DNA of 64,000 bases from Oasisia sp. SBJ-2009 (GCA_964017155.1 OZ024856.1:374501-438500), one strand, 5' to 3'; counted from the first letter of the stretch, positions 51,853 to 64,000 are shown. The notes: a model not told the origin generated them from the sequence alone. Translations and numbers: made by a program.

Positions 51853-52860
51853 GGCATTTATGTACAAGTCGGGCCCACCTCAATGTTGGTATTATAACTG
51901 TATATTTGCCAAAATTTGATACTTGGTTTTGTTAATTCTATCAATTATAATCATCTTGCGCATATTTATGTTTTATATACAGCGCGTCTTAGCAGACTTT
52001 TGAGGTCCAAAAGACAGCGCGGTCGGCATAAACAAACTGTTTATCGCTCATTTCATATGCTCAGCGCAGTAACATGCACCGCTGCGCTTGCGACTGGCAC
52101 AAATCGCGCTGTCTTTTCGACCTCAAACGTTTGCCAAGACGCGCTGTTTATAAAACATAAATACGCGCAAGATGATTATAATGGAATGAATTAATTTAAT
52201 CAAGTATCAAATGTTGGCCAAAATATTGATATAATAGCAACATTGAGGTGGGTCCGACTTGTACATAAGTGCCAAATAGTGAAATACTGAAAACAAATTG
52301 AGAGTATACGTGCTTTTATGAGAGGGTGCGCGTGAAGGTACGCGCCCGCAAGTGTAGGCACTTATGTACAAGTCGGGCCCACCTCAATTTTGGTATAATA
52401 ACTGTATCTTTGCCAACATTTGATACTTGATTTTGTTAATTCAATCAATTATATTCATCTTGCGCATATTTATGTTTTATATACAGCGCGTCTTAGCAGA
52501 CTTTTGAGGTCGAAAAAACAGCGCGGTCGGCATAAACAAACTGTTTATCGCTTATTTCATATGCTCAGCTCAGTAACATGCACCGCTCCGCTTGCGACTG
52601 GCACAAATCGCGCTGTCTTTTCGACCTCAAAAGTTTGCCAAGACGCGCTGTTTATAAAACATAAATACGCGCAAGATGATTATAATGGAATGAATTAATT
52701 TAATCAAGTATCAAATGTTGGCAAAAATATTGATATAATAGCAACATTGAGGTGGGTCCGACTTGTACATAAGTGCCAAATAGTGAAATACTGAAAACAA
52801 ATTGAGAGTATACGTGCTTTTATGAGAGAGTGCGCGTGAAGGTACGCGCCCGCAAGTGTA
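51853..52860. repeat. a, c'/S dimer (1008 bp, copy 1)
   Basis: Anchors are a 51916 and 52420. The second unit has a c' left half and loop (CCGCTCCGC) and an S-like right arm (CTCAAAAG, ATGGAATG), switching in the core. Confidence 0.88.
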
Positions 52861-53868
52861 GGCATTTATGTACAAGTCGGGCCCACCTCAATGTTGGTAT
52901 TATAACTGTATATTTGCCAAAATTTGATACTTGGTTTTGTTAATTCTATCAATTATAATCATCTTGCGCATATTTATGTTTTATATACAGCGCGTCTTAG
53001 CAGACTTTTGAGGTCCAAAAGACAGCGCGGTCGGCATAAACAAACTGTTTATCGCTCATTTCATATGCTCAGCGCAGTAACATGCACCGCTGCGCTTGCG
53101 ACTGGCACAAATCGCGCTGTCTTTTCGACCTCAAACGTTTGCCAAGACGCGCTGTTTATAAAACATAAATACGCGCAAGATGATTATAATGGAATGAATT
53201 AATTTAATCAAGTATCAAATGTTGGCCAAAATATTGATATAATAGCAACATTGAGGTGGGTCCGACTTGTACATAAGTGCCAAATAGTGAAATACTGAAA
53301 ACAAATTGAGAGTATACGTGCTTTTATGAGAGGGTGCGCGTGAAGGTACGCGCCCGCAAGTGTAGGCACTTATGTACAAGTCGGGCCCACCTCAATTTTG
53401 GTATAATAACTGTATCTTTGCCAACATTTGATACTTGATTTTGTTAATTCAATCAATTATATTCATCTTGCGCATATTTATGTTTTATATACAGCGCGTC
53501 TTAGCAGACTTTTGAGGTCGAAAAAACAGCGCGGTCGGCATAAACAAACTGTTTATCGCTTATTTCATATGCTCAGCTCAGTAACATGCACCGCTCCGCT
53601 TGCGACTGGCACAAATCGCGCTGTCTTTTCGACCTCAAAAGTTTGCCAAGACGCGCTGTTTATAAAACATAAATACGCGCAAGATGATTATAATGGAATG
53701 AATTAATTTAATCAAGTATCAAATGTTGGCAAAAATATTGATATAATAGCAACATTGAGGTGGGTCCGACTTGTACATAAGTGCCAAATAGTGAAATACT
53801 GAAAACAAATTGAGAGTATACGTGCTTTTATGAGAGAGTGCGCGTGAAGGTACGCGCCCGCAAGTGTA
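52861..53868. repeat. a, c'/S dimer (1008 bp, copy 2)
   Basis: Anchors are a 52924 and 53428. It is a tandem copy of the preceding dimer; I saw no differences on reading. Confidence 0.88.
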
Positions 53869-54590
53869 GGCATTTATGTACAAGTCGGGCCCACCTCAAT
53901 GTTGGTATTATAACTGTATATTTGCCAACATTTGATACTTGGTTTTGTTAATTCTATCAATTATAATCATCTTGCGCATATTTATGTTTTATATACAGCG
54001 CAGCGCGTCTTAGCAGACTTTTGAGGTCCAAAAGACAGCGCGGTCGGCATAAACAAACTGTTTATCGCTCATTTCATATGCTCAGCGCAGTAACATGCAC
54101 CGCTGCGCTTGCGACTGGCACAAATCGCGCTGTCTTTTCGACCTCAAACGTTTGCCAAGACGCGCTGTTTATAAAACATAAATACGCGCAAGATGATTAT
54201 AATGGAATGAATTAATTTAATCAAGTATCAAATGTTGGCAAAAAATAGTGATATAATAGCAACATTGAGGTGGGTCCGACTTGTACATAAATGCCAAATA
54301 GTGAAATAGTGACCGCTGCGCTTGCGACTGGCACAAATCGCGCTGTCTTTTCGACCTCAAAAGTTTGCCAAGACGCGCTGTTTATAAAACTTAAATACGC
54401 GCAAGATGATTATAATGGAATGAATTAATTTAATGAAGTATCAAATGTTGGCAAAAATATTGATATAATAGCAACATTGAGGTGGGTCCGACTTGTACAT
54501 AAGTGCCAAATAGTGAAATACTGAAAACAAATTGAGAGTATGCGTGCTTTTATGAGAGAGTGCGCGTGAAGGTACGCGCCCGCAAGTGTA
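53869..54590. repeat. a with 5-bp duplication, +S
   Basis: The anchor is 53932. CAGCG is doubled at 53996-54005 in the left arm, lengthening the unit to 722 bp with its S. The S carries AAAACTTAAATAC near 54388 and AATGAAG near 54433. Confidence 0.88.
53996..54005. repeat. Tandem CAGCG duplication in the left arm (also 58806-58815 and 62474-62483)
   Basis: CAGCGCAGCGCG replaces CAGCGCG. The three sites are spaced 4810 and 3668 bp apart, so one mutation was copied by larger duplications. The 5-bp insertion shifts the frame that stays open in other a units. Confidence 0.9.
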
Positions 54591-55307
54591 GGCATTTATG
54601 TACAAGTCGGGCCCACCTCAATGTTGGTATTATAACTGTATATTTGCCAACATTTGATACTTGGTTTTGTTAATTCTATCAATTATAATCATCTTGCGCA
54701 TATTTATGTTTTATATACAGCGCGTCTTAGCAGACTTTTGAGGTCCAAAAGACAGCGCGGTCTGCATAAACAAACTGTTTATCGCTCATTTCATATGCTC
54801 AGCGCAGTAACATGCACCGCTGCGCTTGCGACTGGCACAAATCGCGCTGTCTTTTCGACCTCAAACGTTTGCCAAGACGCGCTGTTTATAAAACATAAAT
54901 ACGCGCAAGATGATTATAATGGAATGAATTAATTTAATCAAGTATCAAATGTTGGCAAAAAATAGTGATATAATAGCAACATTGAGGTGGGTCCGACTTG
55001 TACATAAATGCCAAATAGTGAAATAGTGACCGCTGCGCTTGCGACTGGCACAAATCGCGCTGTCTTTTCGACCTCAAAAGTTTGCCAAGACGCGCTGTTT
55101 ATAAAACTTAAATACGCGCAAGATGATTATAATGGAATGAATTAATTTAATCAAGTATCAAATGTTGGCAAAAATATTGATATAATAGCAACATTGAGGT
55201 GGGTCCGACTTGTACATAAGTGCCAAATAGTGAAATACTGAAAACAAATTGAGAGTATACGTGCTTTTATGAGAGAGTGCGCGTGAAGGTACGCGCCCGC
55301 AAGTGTA
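54591..55307. repeat. a*+S (717 bp)
   Basis: The anchor is 54654. The S carries AAAACTTAAATAC near 55105, also found near 54388, 59198 and 59915. Confidence 0.87.
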
Positions 55308-56236
55308 GGCATTTATGTACAAGTCGGGCCCACCTCAATGTTGGTAGTATAACTGTATATTTGCCAACATTTGATACTTGATTTTGTTAATTCAATCAAT
55401 TATATTCATCTTGCGCATATTTATGTTTTATATACAGCGCGTCTTAGCAGACTTTTGAGGTCGAAAAGACAGCGTGGTCGGCATAAACAAACTGTTTGTC
55501 GCCCATTTCATATGCACTGCCCAGTAACATGCACCTCTGCGCTTGCGACTGGCACAAATCGCGCTATCTTTTCGACCTCAAAAGTTTGCCAAGACGCGAT
55601 GTTTATAAAACATAAATACGCGCAAGATGATTATAATTGAATGAATTAATTTAATCAAGTATCAAATGTTGGCAAAAATACTGATATAATAGCAACATTG
55701 AGGTGGGTCCGACTTGTACATAAGTGCCAAATAGTGAAATAGTGACCGCTGCGCTTGCGACTGGCACAAATCGCGCTGTCTTTTCGACCTCAAAAGTTTG
55801 CCAAGACGCGCTGTTTATAAAACATAAATACGCGCAAGATGATTATAATTGAATGAATTAATTTAATCAAGTATCAAATGTTGGCAAAAAATAGTGATAT
55901 AATAGCAACATTGAGGTGGGTCCGACTTGTACATAAATGCCAAATAGTGAAATAGTGACCGCTGCGCTTGCGACTGGCACAAATCGCGCTGTCTTTTCGA
56001 CCTCAAAAGTTTGCCAAGACGCGCTGTTTATAAAACATAAATACGCGCAAGATGATTATAATGGAATGAATTAATTTAATCAAGTATCAAATGTTGGCAA
56101 AAATATTGATATAATAGCAACATTGAGGTGGGTCCGACTTGTACATAAGTGCCAAATAGTGAAATACTGAAAACAAATTGAGAGTATACGTGCTTTTATG
56201 AGAGAGTGCGCGTGAAGGTACGCGCCCGCAAGTGTA
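55308..56236. repeat. b/d+SS (929 bp)
   Basis: The anchor is 55371. It matches the unit at 50057 at +5314 bp. Confidence 0.87.
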
Positions 56237-57670
56237 GGCATTTATGTACAAGTCGGGCCCACCTCAATGTTGGTATTATAACTGTATATTTGCCAACATT
56301 TGATACTTGGTTTTGTTAATTCTATCAATTATAATCATCTTGCGCATATTTATGTTTTATATACAGCGCGTCTTAGCAGACTTTTGAGGTCCAAAAGACA
56401 GCGCGGTCTGCATAAACAAACTGTTTATCGCTCATTTCATATGCTCAGCGCAGTAACATGCACCGCTGCGCTTGCGACTGGCACAAATCGCGCTGTCTTT
56501 TCGACCTCAAAAGTTTGCCAAGACGCGCTGTTTATAAAACATAAATACGCGCAAGATGATTATAATGGAATGAATTAATTTAATCAAGTATCAAATGTTG
56601 GCAAAAATATTGATATAATAGCAACATTGAGGTGGGTCCGACTTGTACATAAGTGCCAAATAGTGAAATACTGAAAACAAATTGAGAGTATACGTGCTTT
56701 TATGAGAGAGTGCGCGTGAAGGTACGCGCCCGCAAGTGTAGGCATTTATGTACAAGTCGGGCCCACCTCAATGTTGGTATTATAACTGTATATTTGCCAA
56801 CATTTGATACTTGGTTTTGTTAATTCTATCAATTATAATCATCTTGCGCATATTTATGTTTTATATACAGCGCGTCTTAGCAGACTTTTGAGGTCCAAAA
56901 GACAGCGCGGTCTGCATAAACAAACTGTTTATCGCTCATTTCATATGCTCAGCGCAGTAACATGCACCGCTGCGCTTGCGACTGGCACAAATCGCGCTGT
57001 CTTTTCGACCTCAAACGTTTGCCAAGACGCGCTGTTTATAAAACATAAATACGCGCAAGATGATTATAATGGAATGAATTAATTTAATCAAGTATCAAAT
57101 GTTGGCAAAAAATAGTGATATAATAGCAACATTGAGGTGGGTCCGACTTGTACATAAATGCCAAATAGTGAAATAGTGACCGCTGCGCTTGCGACTGGCA
57201 CAAATCGCGCTGTCTTTTCGACCTCAAAAATTTGCCAAGACGCGCTGTTTGTAAAACATAAACACGCGCAAGATGATTATAATTGAATGAATTAATTTAA
57301 TCAAGTATTAAATGTTGGCAAAAAATAGTGATATAATAGCAACATTGAGGTGGGTCCGACTTGTACATAAATGCCAAATAGTGAAATAGTGACCGCTGCG
57401 CTTGCGACTGGCACAAATCGCGCTGTCTTTTCGACCTCAAAAGTTTGCCAAGACGCGCTGTTTATAAAACATAAATACGCGCAAGATGATTATAATGGAA
57501 TGAATTAATTTAATCAAGTATCAAATGTTGGCAAAAATATTGATATAATAGCAACATTGAGGTGGGTCCGACTTGTACATAAGTGCCAAATAGTGAAATA
57601 CTGAAAACAAATTGAGAGTATACGTGCTTTTATGAGAGAGTGCGCGTGAAGGTACGCGCCCGCAAGTGTA
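56237..57670. repeat. a*/S hybrid then a*+S(e)+S (copy 3)
   Basis: Anchors are 56300 and 56804. The first unit has an a* left half but CTCAAAAG rather than CTCAAACG, so its right arm comes from an S unit. The second begins the third a*+S(e)+S module. Confidence 0.87.
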
Positions 57671-58678
57671 GGCATTTATGTACAAGTCGGGCCCACCTCA
57701 ATGTTGGTATTATAACTGTATATTTGCCAAAATTTGATACTTGGTTTTGTTAATTCTATCAATTATAATCATCTTGCGCATATTTATGTTTTATATACAG
57801 CGCGTCTTAGCAGACTTTTGAGGTCCAAAAGACAGCGCGGTCGGCATAAACAAACTGTTTATCGCTCATTTCATATGCTCAGCGCAGTAACATGCACCGC
57901 TGCGCTTGCGACTGGCACAAATCGCGCTGTCTTTTCGACCTCAAACGTTTGCCAAGACGCGCTGTTTATAAAACATAAATACGCGCAAGATGATTATAAT
58001 GGAATGAATTAATTTAATCAAGTATCAAATGTTGGCCAAAATATTGATATAATAGCAACATTGAGGTGGGTCCGACTTGTACATAAGTGCCAAATAGTGA
58101 AATACTGAAAACAAATTGAGAGTATACGTGCTTTTATGAGAGGGTGCGCGTGAAGGTACGCGCCCGCAAGTGTAGGCACTTATGTACAAGTCGGGCCCAC
58201 CTCAATTTTGGTATAATAACTGTATCTTTGCCAACATTTGATACTTGATTTTGTTAATTCAATCAATTATATTCATCTTGCGCATATTTATGTTTTATAT
58301 ACAGCGCGTCTTAGCAGACTTTTGAGGTCGAAAAAACAGCGCGGTCGGCATAAACAAACTGTTTATCGCTTATTTCATATGCTCAGCTCAGTAACATGCA
58401 CCGCTCCGCTTGCGACTGGCACAAATCGCGCTGTCTTTTCGACCTCAAAAGTTTGCCAAGACGCGCTGTTTATAAAACATAAATACGCGCAAGATGATTA
58501 TAATGGAATGAATTAATTTAATCAAGTATCAAATGTTGGCAAAAATATTGATATAATAGCAACATTGAGGTGGGTCCGACTTGTACATAAGTGCCAAATA
58601 GTGAAATACTGAAAACAAATTGAGAGTATACGTGCTTTTATGAGAGAGTGCGCGTGAAGGTACGCGCCCGCAAGTGTA
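57671..58678. repeat. a, c'/S dimer (copy 3)
   Basis: Anchors are a 57734 and 58238, 4810 bp after 52924 and 53428. Confidence 0.88.
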
Positions 58679-60117
58679 GGCATTTATGTACAAGTCGGGC
58701 CCACCTCAATGTTGGTATTATAACTGTATATTTGCCAACATTTGATACTTGGTTTTGTTAATTCTATCAATTATAATCATCTTGCGCATATTTATGTTTT
58801 ATATACAGCGCAGCGCGTCTTAGCAGACTTTTGAGGTCCAAAAGACAGCGCGGTCGGCATAAACAAACTGTTTATCGCTCATTTCATATGCTCAGCGCAG
58901 TAACATGCACCGCTGCGCTTGCGACTGGCACAAATCGCGCTGTCTTTTCGACCTCAAACGTTTGCCAAGACGCGCTGTTTATAAAACATAAATACGCGCA
59001 AGATGATTATAATGGAATGAATTAATTTAATCAAGTATCAAATGTTGGCAAAAAATAGTGATATAATAGCAACATTGAGGTGGGTCCGACTTGTACATAA
59101 ATGCCAAATAGTGAAATAGTGACCGCTGCGCTTGCGACTGGCACAAATCGCGCTGTCTTTTCGACCTCAAAAGTTTGCCAAGACGCGCTGTTTATAAAAC
59201 TTAAATACGCGCAAGATGATTATAATGGAATGAATTAATTTAATGAAGTATCAAATGTTGGCAAAAATATTGATATAATAGCAACATTGAGGTGGGTCCG
59301 ACTTGTACATAAGTGCCAAATAGTGAAATACTGAAAACAAATTGAGAGTATGCGTGCTTTTATGAGAGAGTGCGCGTGAAGGTACGCGCCCGCAAGTGTA
59401 GGCATTTATGTACAAGTCGGGCCCACCTCAATGTTGGTATTATAACTGTATATTTGCCAACATTTGATACTTGGTTTTGTTAATTCTATCAATTATAATC
59501 ATCTTGCGCATATTTATGTTTTATATACAGCGCGTCTTAGCAGACTTTTGAGGTCCAAAAGACAGCGCGGTCTGCATAAACAAACTGTTTATCGCTCATT
59601 TCATATGCTCAGCGCAGTAACATGCACCGCTGCGCTTGCGACTGGCACAAATCGCGCTGTCTTTTCGACCTCAAACGTTTGCCAAGACGCGCTGTTTATA
59701 AAACATAAATACGCGCAAGATGATTATAATGGAATGAATTAATTTAATCAAGTATCAAATGTTGGCAAAAAATAGTGATATAATAGCAACATTGAGGTGG
59801 GTCCGACTTGTACATAAATGCCAAATAGTGAAATAGTGACCGCTGCGCTTGCGACTGGCACAAATCGCGCTGTCTTTTCGACCTCAAAAGTTTGCCAAGA
59901 CGCGCTGTTTATAAAACTTAAATACGCGCAAGATGATTATAATGGAATGAATTAATTTAATCAAGTATCAAATGTTGGCAAAAATATTGATATAATAGCA
60001 ACATTGAGGTGGGTCCGACTTGTACATAAGTGCCAAATAGTGAAATACTGAAAACAAATTGAGAGTATGCGTGCTTTTATGAGAGAGTGCGCGTGAAGGT
60101 ACGCGCCCGCAAGTGTA
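58679..60117. repeat. a with 5-bp duplication +S, then a*+S
   Basis: Anchors are 58742 and 59464, duplicating 53932 and 54654 at +4810 bp, including AATGAAG near 59243 and GTATGCGTG near 59350. GTATGCGTG also appears near 60067, where the first copy has GTATACGTG, so the block ends there. Confidence 0.87.
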
Positions 60118-61338
60118 GGCATTTATGTACAAGTCGGGCCCACCTCAATGTTGGTATTATAACTGTATATTTGCCAACATTTGATACTTGGTTTTGTTAA
60201 TTCTATCAATTATAATCATCTTGCGCATATTTATGTTTTATATACAGCGCGTCTTAGCAGACTTTTGAGGTCCAAAAGACAGCGCGGTCGGCATAAACAA
60301 ACTGTTTATCGCTCATTTCATATGCTCAGCGCAGTAACATGCACCGCTGCGCTTGCGACTGGCACAAATCGCGCTGTCTTTTCGACCTCAAACGTTTGCC
60401 AAGACGCGCTGTTTATAAAACATAAATACGCGCAAGATGATTATAATGGAATGAATTAATTTAATCAAGTATCAAATGTTGGCCAAAATATTGATATAAT
60501 AGCAACATTGAGGTGGGTCCGACTTGTACATAAGTGCCAAATAGTGAAATACTGAAAACAAATTGAGAGTATACGTGCTTTTATGAGAGAGTGCGCGTGA
60601 AGGTACGCGCCCGCAAGTGTAGGCATTTATGTACAAGTCGGGCCCACCTCAATGTTGGTAGTATAACTGTATATTTGCCAACATTTGATACTTGATTTTG
60701 TTAATTCAATCAATTATATTCATCTTGCGCATATTTATGTTTTATATACAGCGCGTCTTAGCAGACTTTTGAGGTCGAAAAGACAGCGTGGTCGGCATAA
60801 ACAAACTGTTTGTCGCCCATTTCATATGCACTGCCCAGTAACATGCACCTCTGCGCTTGCGACTGGCACAAATCGCGCTGTCTTTTCGACCTCAAAAGTT
60901 TGCCAAGACGCGCTGTTTATAAAACATAAATACGCGCAAGATGATTATAATGGAATGAATTAATTTAATCAAGTATCAAATGTTGGCAAAAAATAGTGAT
61001 ATAATACCAACATTGAGGTGGGTCCGACTTGTACATAAATGCCAAATAGTGAAATAGTGACCGCTGCGCTTGCGACTGGCACAAATCGCGCTGTCTTTTC
61101 GACCTCAAAAGTTTGCCAAGACGCGCTGTTTATAAAACATAAATACGCGCAAGATGATTATAATGGAATGAATTAATTTAATCAAGTATCAAATGTTGGC
61201 AAAAATATTGATATAATAGCAACATTGAGGTGGGTCCGACTTGTACATAAGTGCCAAATAGTGAAATACTGAAAACAAATTGAGAGTATACGTGCTTTTA
61301 TGAGAGAGTGCGCGTGAAGGTACGCGCCCGCAAGTGTA
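60118..61338. repeat. a, b+S
   Basis: Anchors are a 60181 and b 60685. The b unit has an S-like right arm (AATGGAATG), and ATACCAAC near 61006 is private. Confidence 0.86.
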
Positions 61339-62346
61339 GGCATTTATGTACAAGTCGGGCCCACCTCAATGTTGGTATTATAACTGTATATTTGCCAAAA
61401 TTTGATACTTGGTTTTGTTAATTCTATCAATTATAATCATCTTGCGCATATTTATGTTTTATATACAGCGCGTCTTAGCAGACTTTTGAGGTCCAAAAGA
61501 CAGCGCGGTCGGCATAAACAAACTGTTTATCGCTCATTTCATATGCTCAGCGCAGTAACATGCACCGCTGCGCTTGCGACTGGCACAAATCGCGCTGTCT
61601 TTTCGACCTCAAACGTTTGCCAAGACGCGCTGTTTATAAAACATAAATACGCGCAAGATGATTATAATGGAATGAATTAATTTAATCAAGTATCAAATGT
61701 TGGCCAAAATATTGATATAATAGCAACATTGAGGTGGGTCCGACTTGTACATAAGTGCCAAATAGTGAAATACTGAAAACAAATTGAGAGTATACGTGCT
61801 TTTATGAGAGGGTGCGCGTGAAGGTACGCGCCCGCAAGTGTAGGCACTTATGTACAAGTCGGGCCCACCTCAATTTTGGTATAATAACTGTATCTTTGCC
61901 AACATTTGATACTTGATTTTGTTAATTCAATCAATTATATTCATCTTGCGCATATTTATGTTTTATATACAGCGCGTCTTAGCAGACTTTTGAGGTCGAA
62001 AAAACAGCGCGGTCGGCATAAACAAACTGTTTATCGCTTATTTCATATGCTCAGCTCAGTAACATGCACCGCTCCGCTTGCGACTGGCACAAATCGCGCT
62101 GTCTTTTCGACCTCAAAAGTTTGCCAAGACGCGCTGTTTATAAAACATAAATACGCGCAAGATGATTATAATGGAATGAATTAATTTAATCAAGTATCAA
62201 ATGTTGGCAAAAATATTGATATAATAGCAACATTGAGGTGGGTCCGACTTGTACATAAGTGCCAAATAGTGAAATACTGAAAACAAATTGAGAGTATACG
62301 TGCTTTTATGAGAGAGTGCGCGTGAAGGTACGCGCCCGCAAGTGTA
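61339..62346. repeat. a, c'/S dimer (copy 4)
   Basis: Anchors are a 61402 and 61906, 3668 bp after 57734 and 58238. Confidence 0.88.
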
Positions 62347-62855
62347 GGCATTTATGTACAAGTCGGGCCCACCTCAATGTTGGTATTATAACTGTATATT
62401 TGCCAACATTTGATACTTGGTTTTGTTAATTCTATCAATTATAATCATCTTGCGCATATTTATGTTTTATATACAGCGCAGCGCGTCTTAGCAGACTTTT
62501 GAGGTCCAAAAGACAGCGCGGTCGGCATAAACAAACTGTTTATCGCTCATTTCATATGCTCAGCGCAGTAACATGCACCGCTGCGCTTGCGACTGGCACA
62601 AATCGCGCTGTCTTTTCGACCTCAAACGTTTGCCAAGACGCGCTGTTTATAAAACATAAATACGCGCAAGATGATTATAATGGAATGAATTGATTTAATC
62701 AAGTATCAAATGTTGGCCAAAATATTGATATAATAGCAACATTGAGGTGGGTCCGACTTGTACATAAGTGCCAAATAGTGAAATACTGAAAACAAATTGA
62801 GAGTATACGTGCTTTTATGAGAGAGTGCGCGTGAAGGTACGCGCCCGCAAGTGTA
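62347..62855. repeat. a with 5-bp duplication, no S (509 bp)
   Basis: The anchor is 62410. Unlike the units at 53932 and 58742, no S follows and the right arm ends with the type a form (TTGGCCAAAAT). AATTGATTTAATC near 62690 is private. Confidence 0.87.
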
Positions 62856-63784
62856 GGCATTTATGTACAAGTCGGGCCCACCTCAATGTTGGTAGTATAA
62901 CTGTATATTTGCCAACATTTGATACTTGATTTTGTTAATTCAATCAATTATATTCATCTTGCGCATATTTATGTTTTATATACAGCGCGTCTTAGCAGAC
63001 TTTTGAGGTCGAAAAGACAGCGTGGTCGGCATAAACAAACTGTTTGTCGCCCATTTCATATGCACTGCCCAGTAACATGCACCTCTGCGCTTGCGACTGG
63101 CACAAATCGCGCTATCTTTTCGACCTCAAAAGTTTGCCAAGACGCGATGTTTATAAAACATAAATACGCGCAAGATGATTATAATTGAATGAATTAATTT
63201 AATCAAGTATCAAATGTTGGCAAAAATACTGATATAATAGCAACATTGAGGTGGGTCCGACTTGTACATAAGTGCCAAATAGTGAAATAGTGACCGCTGC
63301 GCTTGCGACTGGCACAAATCGCGCTGTCTTTTCGACCTCAAAAGTTTGCCAAGACGCGCTGTTTATAAAACATAAATACGCGCAAGATGATTATAATTGA
63401 ATGAATTAATTTAATCAAGTATCAAATGTTGGCAAAAAATAGTGATATAATAGCAACATTGAGGTGGGTCCGACTTGTACATAAATGCCAAATAGTGAAA
63501 TAGTGACCGCTGCGCTTGCGACTGGCACAAATCGCGCTGTCTTTTCGACCTCAAAAGTTTGCCAAGACGCGCTGTTTATAAAACATAAATACGCGCAAGA
63601 TGATTATAATGGAATGAATTAATTTAATCAAGTATCAAATGTTGGCAAAAATATTGATATAATAGCAACATTGAGGTGGGTCCGACTTGTACATAAGTGC
63701 CAAATAGTGAAATACTGAAAACAAATTGAGAGTATACGTGCTTTTATGAGAGAGTGCGCGTGAAGGTACGCGCCCGCAAGTGTA
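62856..63784. repeat. b/d+SS (929 bp)
   Basis: The anchor is 62919. It repeats the unit at 55371 at +7548 bp. Confidence 0.87.
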
Positions 63785-64000
63785 GGCATTTATGTACAAG
63801 TCGGGCCCACCTCAATGTTGGTATTATAACTGTATATTTGCCAACATTTGATACTTGGTTTTGTTAATTCTATCAATTATAATCATCTTGCGCATATTTA
63901 TGTTTTATATACAGCGCGTCTTAGCAGACTTTTGAGGTCCAAAAGACAGCGCGGTCTGCATAAACAAACTGTTTATCGCTCATTTCATATGCTCAGCGCA
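63785..64000. repeat. Truncated a* unit at window end
   Basis: The anchor is 63848. The left arm is complete and the unit is cut in the inner loop, so the array continues beyond the window. Confidence 0.88.

Larger units (their letters stand above)
1..64000. repeat. Satellite DNA array filling the window (504-bp L units and about 212-bp S units)
   Basis: Every stretch of the window belongs to the same repeat family, and the array runs off both ends. Anchor-to-anchor distances are almost all 503-505, 715-717, 920-930 or 1142 bp, that is one L unit plus 0, 1, 2 or 3 S units. All S units share one orientation and the array is never inverted as a block. Nothing else interrupts it. The family is not one I recognise; a known satellite of an unsequenced relative is possible. 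The eukaryotic origin is inferred from array length and HOR structure. Confidence 0.97.

Noticed and set aside
1..64000. CRISPR array
   Set aside because: Repeat and spacer lengths (169/83 bp) are far too long, the spacers are themselves repeated, and arms alternate in orientation.
1..64000. Telomeric repeat, CENP-B box, or rDNA spacer
   Set aside because: No TTAGG, TTAGGG or similar tracts, no recognisable CENP-B box, and no rRNA sequence were seen on reading both strands.

Overview
The whole 64 kb window is one uninterrupted satellite-DNA array. I see no unique sequence, no credible protein gene, no RNA gene, no transposon insertion and no telomeric or simple-sequence block. An array this long, with higher-order structure, points to a eukaryotic heterochromatic, pericentromeric or subtelomeric region. 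CpG is not depleted, which would fit a lineage with little germline DNA methylation such as many insects or other invertebrates, but this is weak and I do not recognise the family. GC is roughly 39% by hand count of one unit.

Building blocks. The long unit (L, 504 bp) is a pair of 169-bp arms in opposite orientation, separated alternately by two unrelated 83-bp spacers: left arm, inner loop, right arm, outer spacer. For an anchor X (first base of TTGATACTTG in the left arm) the left arm is X-63..X+105, the inner loop X+106..X+188, the right arm X+189..X+357 and the outer spacer X+358..X+440. My hand alignment of one arm pair gives about 21 mismatches in 169 positions and no gaps. The short unit (S, about 205-213 bp) is a lone right arm preceded by a hybrid spacer of 35-44 bp, as if 293 bp were deleted from an L unit. 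I count 98 complete and 2 partial L units and 66 S units. Their summed length accounts for the window to within a few bases.

L units fall into types by inner-loop and arm variants: a (left arm GGTTTTG, GGTCC), a* (a with GGTCTGCAT), b (GTCGCCCATTT, CACTGCCCAG), c (GTCGCTTATTT), c' (ATCGCTTATTT), d (GGGGTCGGCAT plus a run of 7-8 A), and hybrids such as b/d (left part b, right part d).

Layout. From 1 to about 16 kb the array is a regular higher-order repeat (HOR) of 2440 bp in the order a, b+S, c, d+S, with one 715-bp insertion in the second copy. From 16 to 29 kb there are expanded derivatives with S triplets, inside tandem duplications of 5809 and 3077 bp. From 29 to 37 kb there are shorter modules of 1423, 1929 and 1724 bp. 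From 37 to 64 kb the array is a mosaic of reshuffled modules, with duplications offset by 4797, 4087, 4810 and 3668 bp, dominated by a and a* units. Most hybrid units switch type within one nearly invariant 37-bp segment at the loop/right-arm boundary, which I propose as the main exchange site.

The many similar open frames of 60-92 codons are by-products of the repeat. They start at TTG, are mirrored on both strands by the inverted arms, and are broken by A-run length changes and a nonsense change. They are not annotated as genes.
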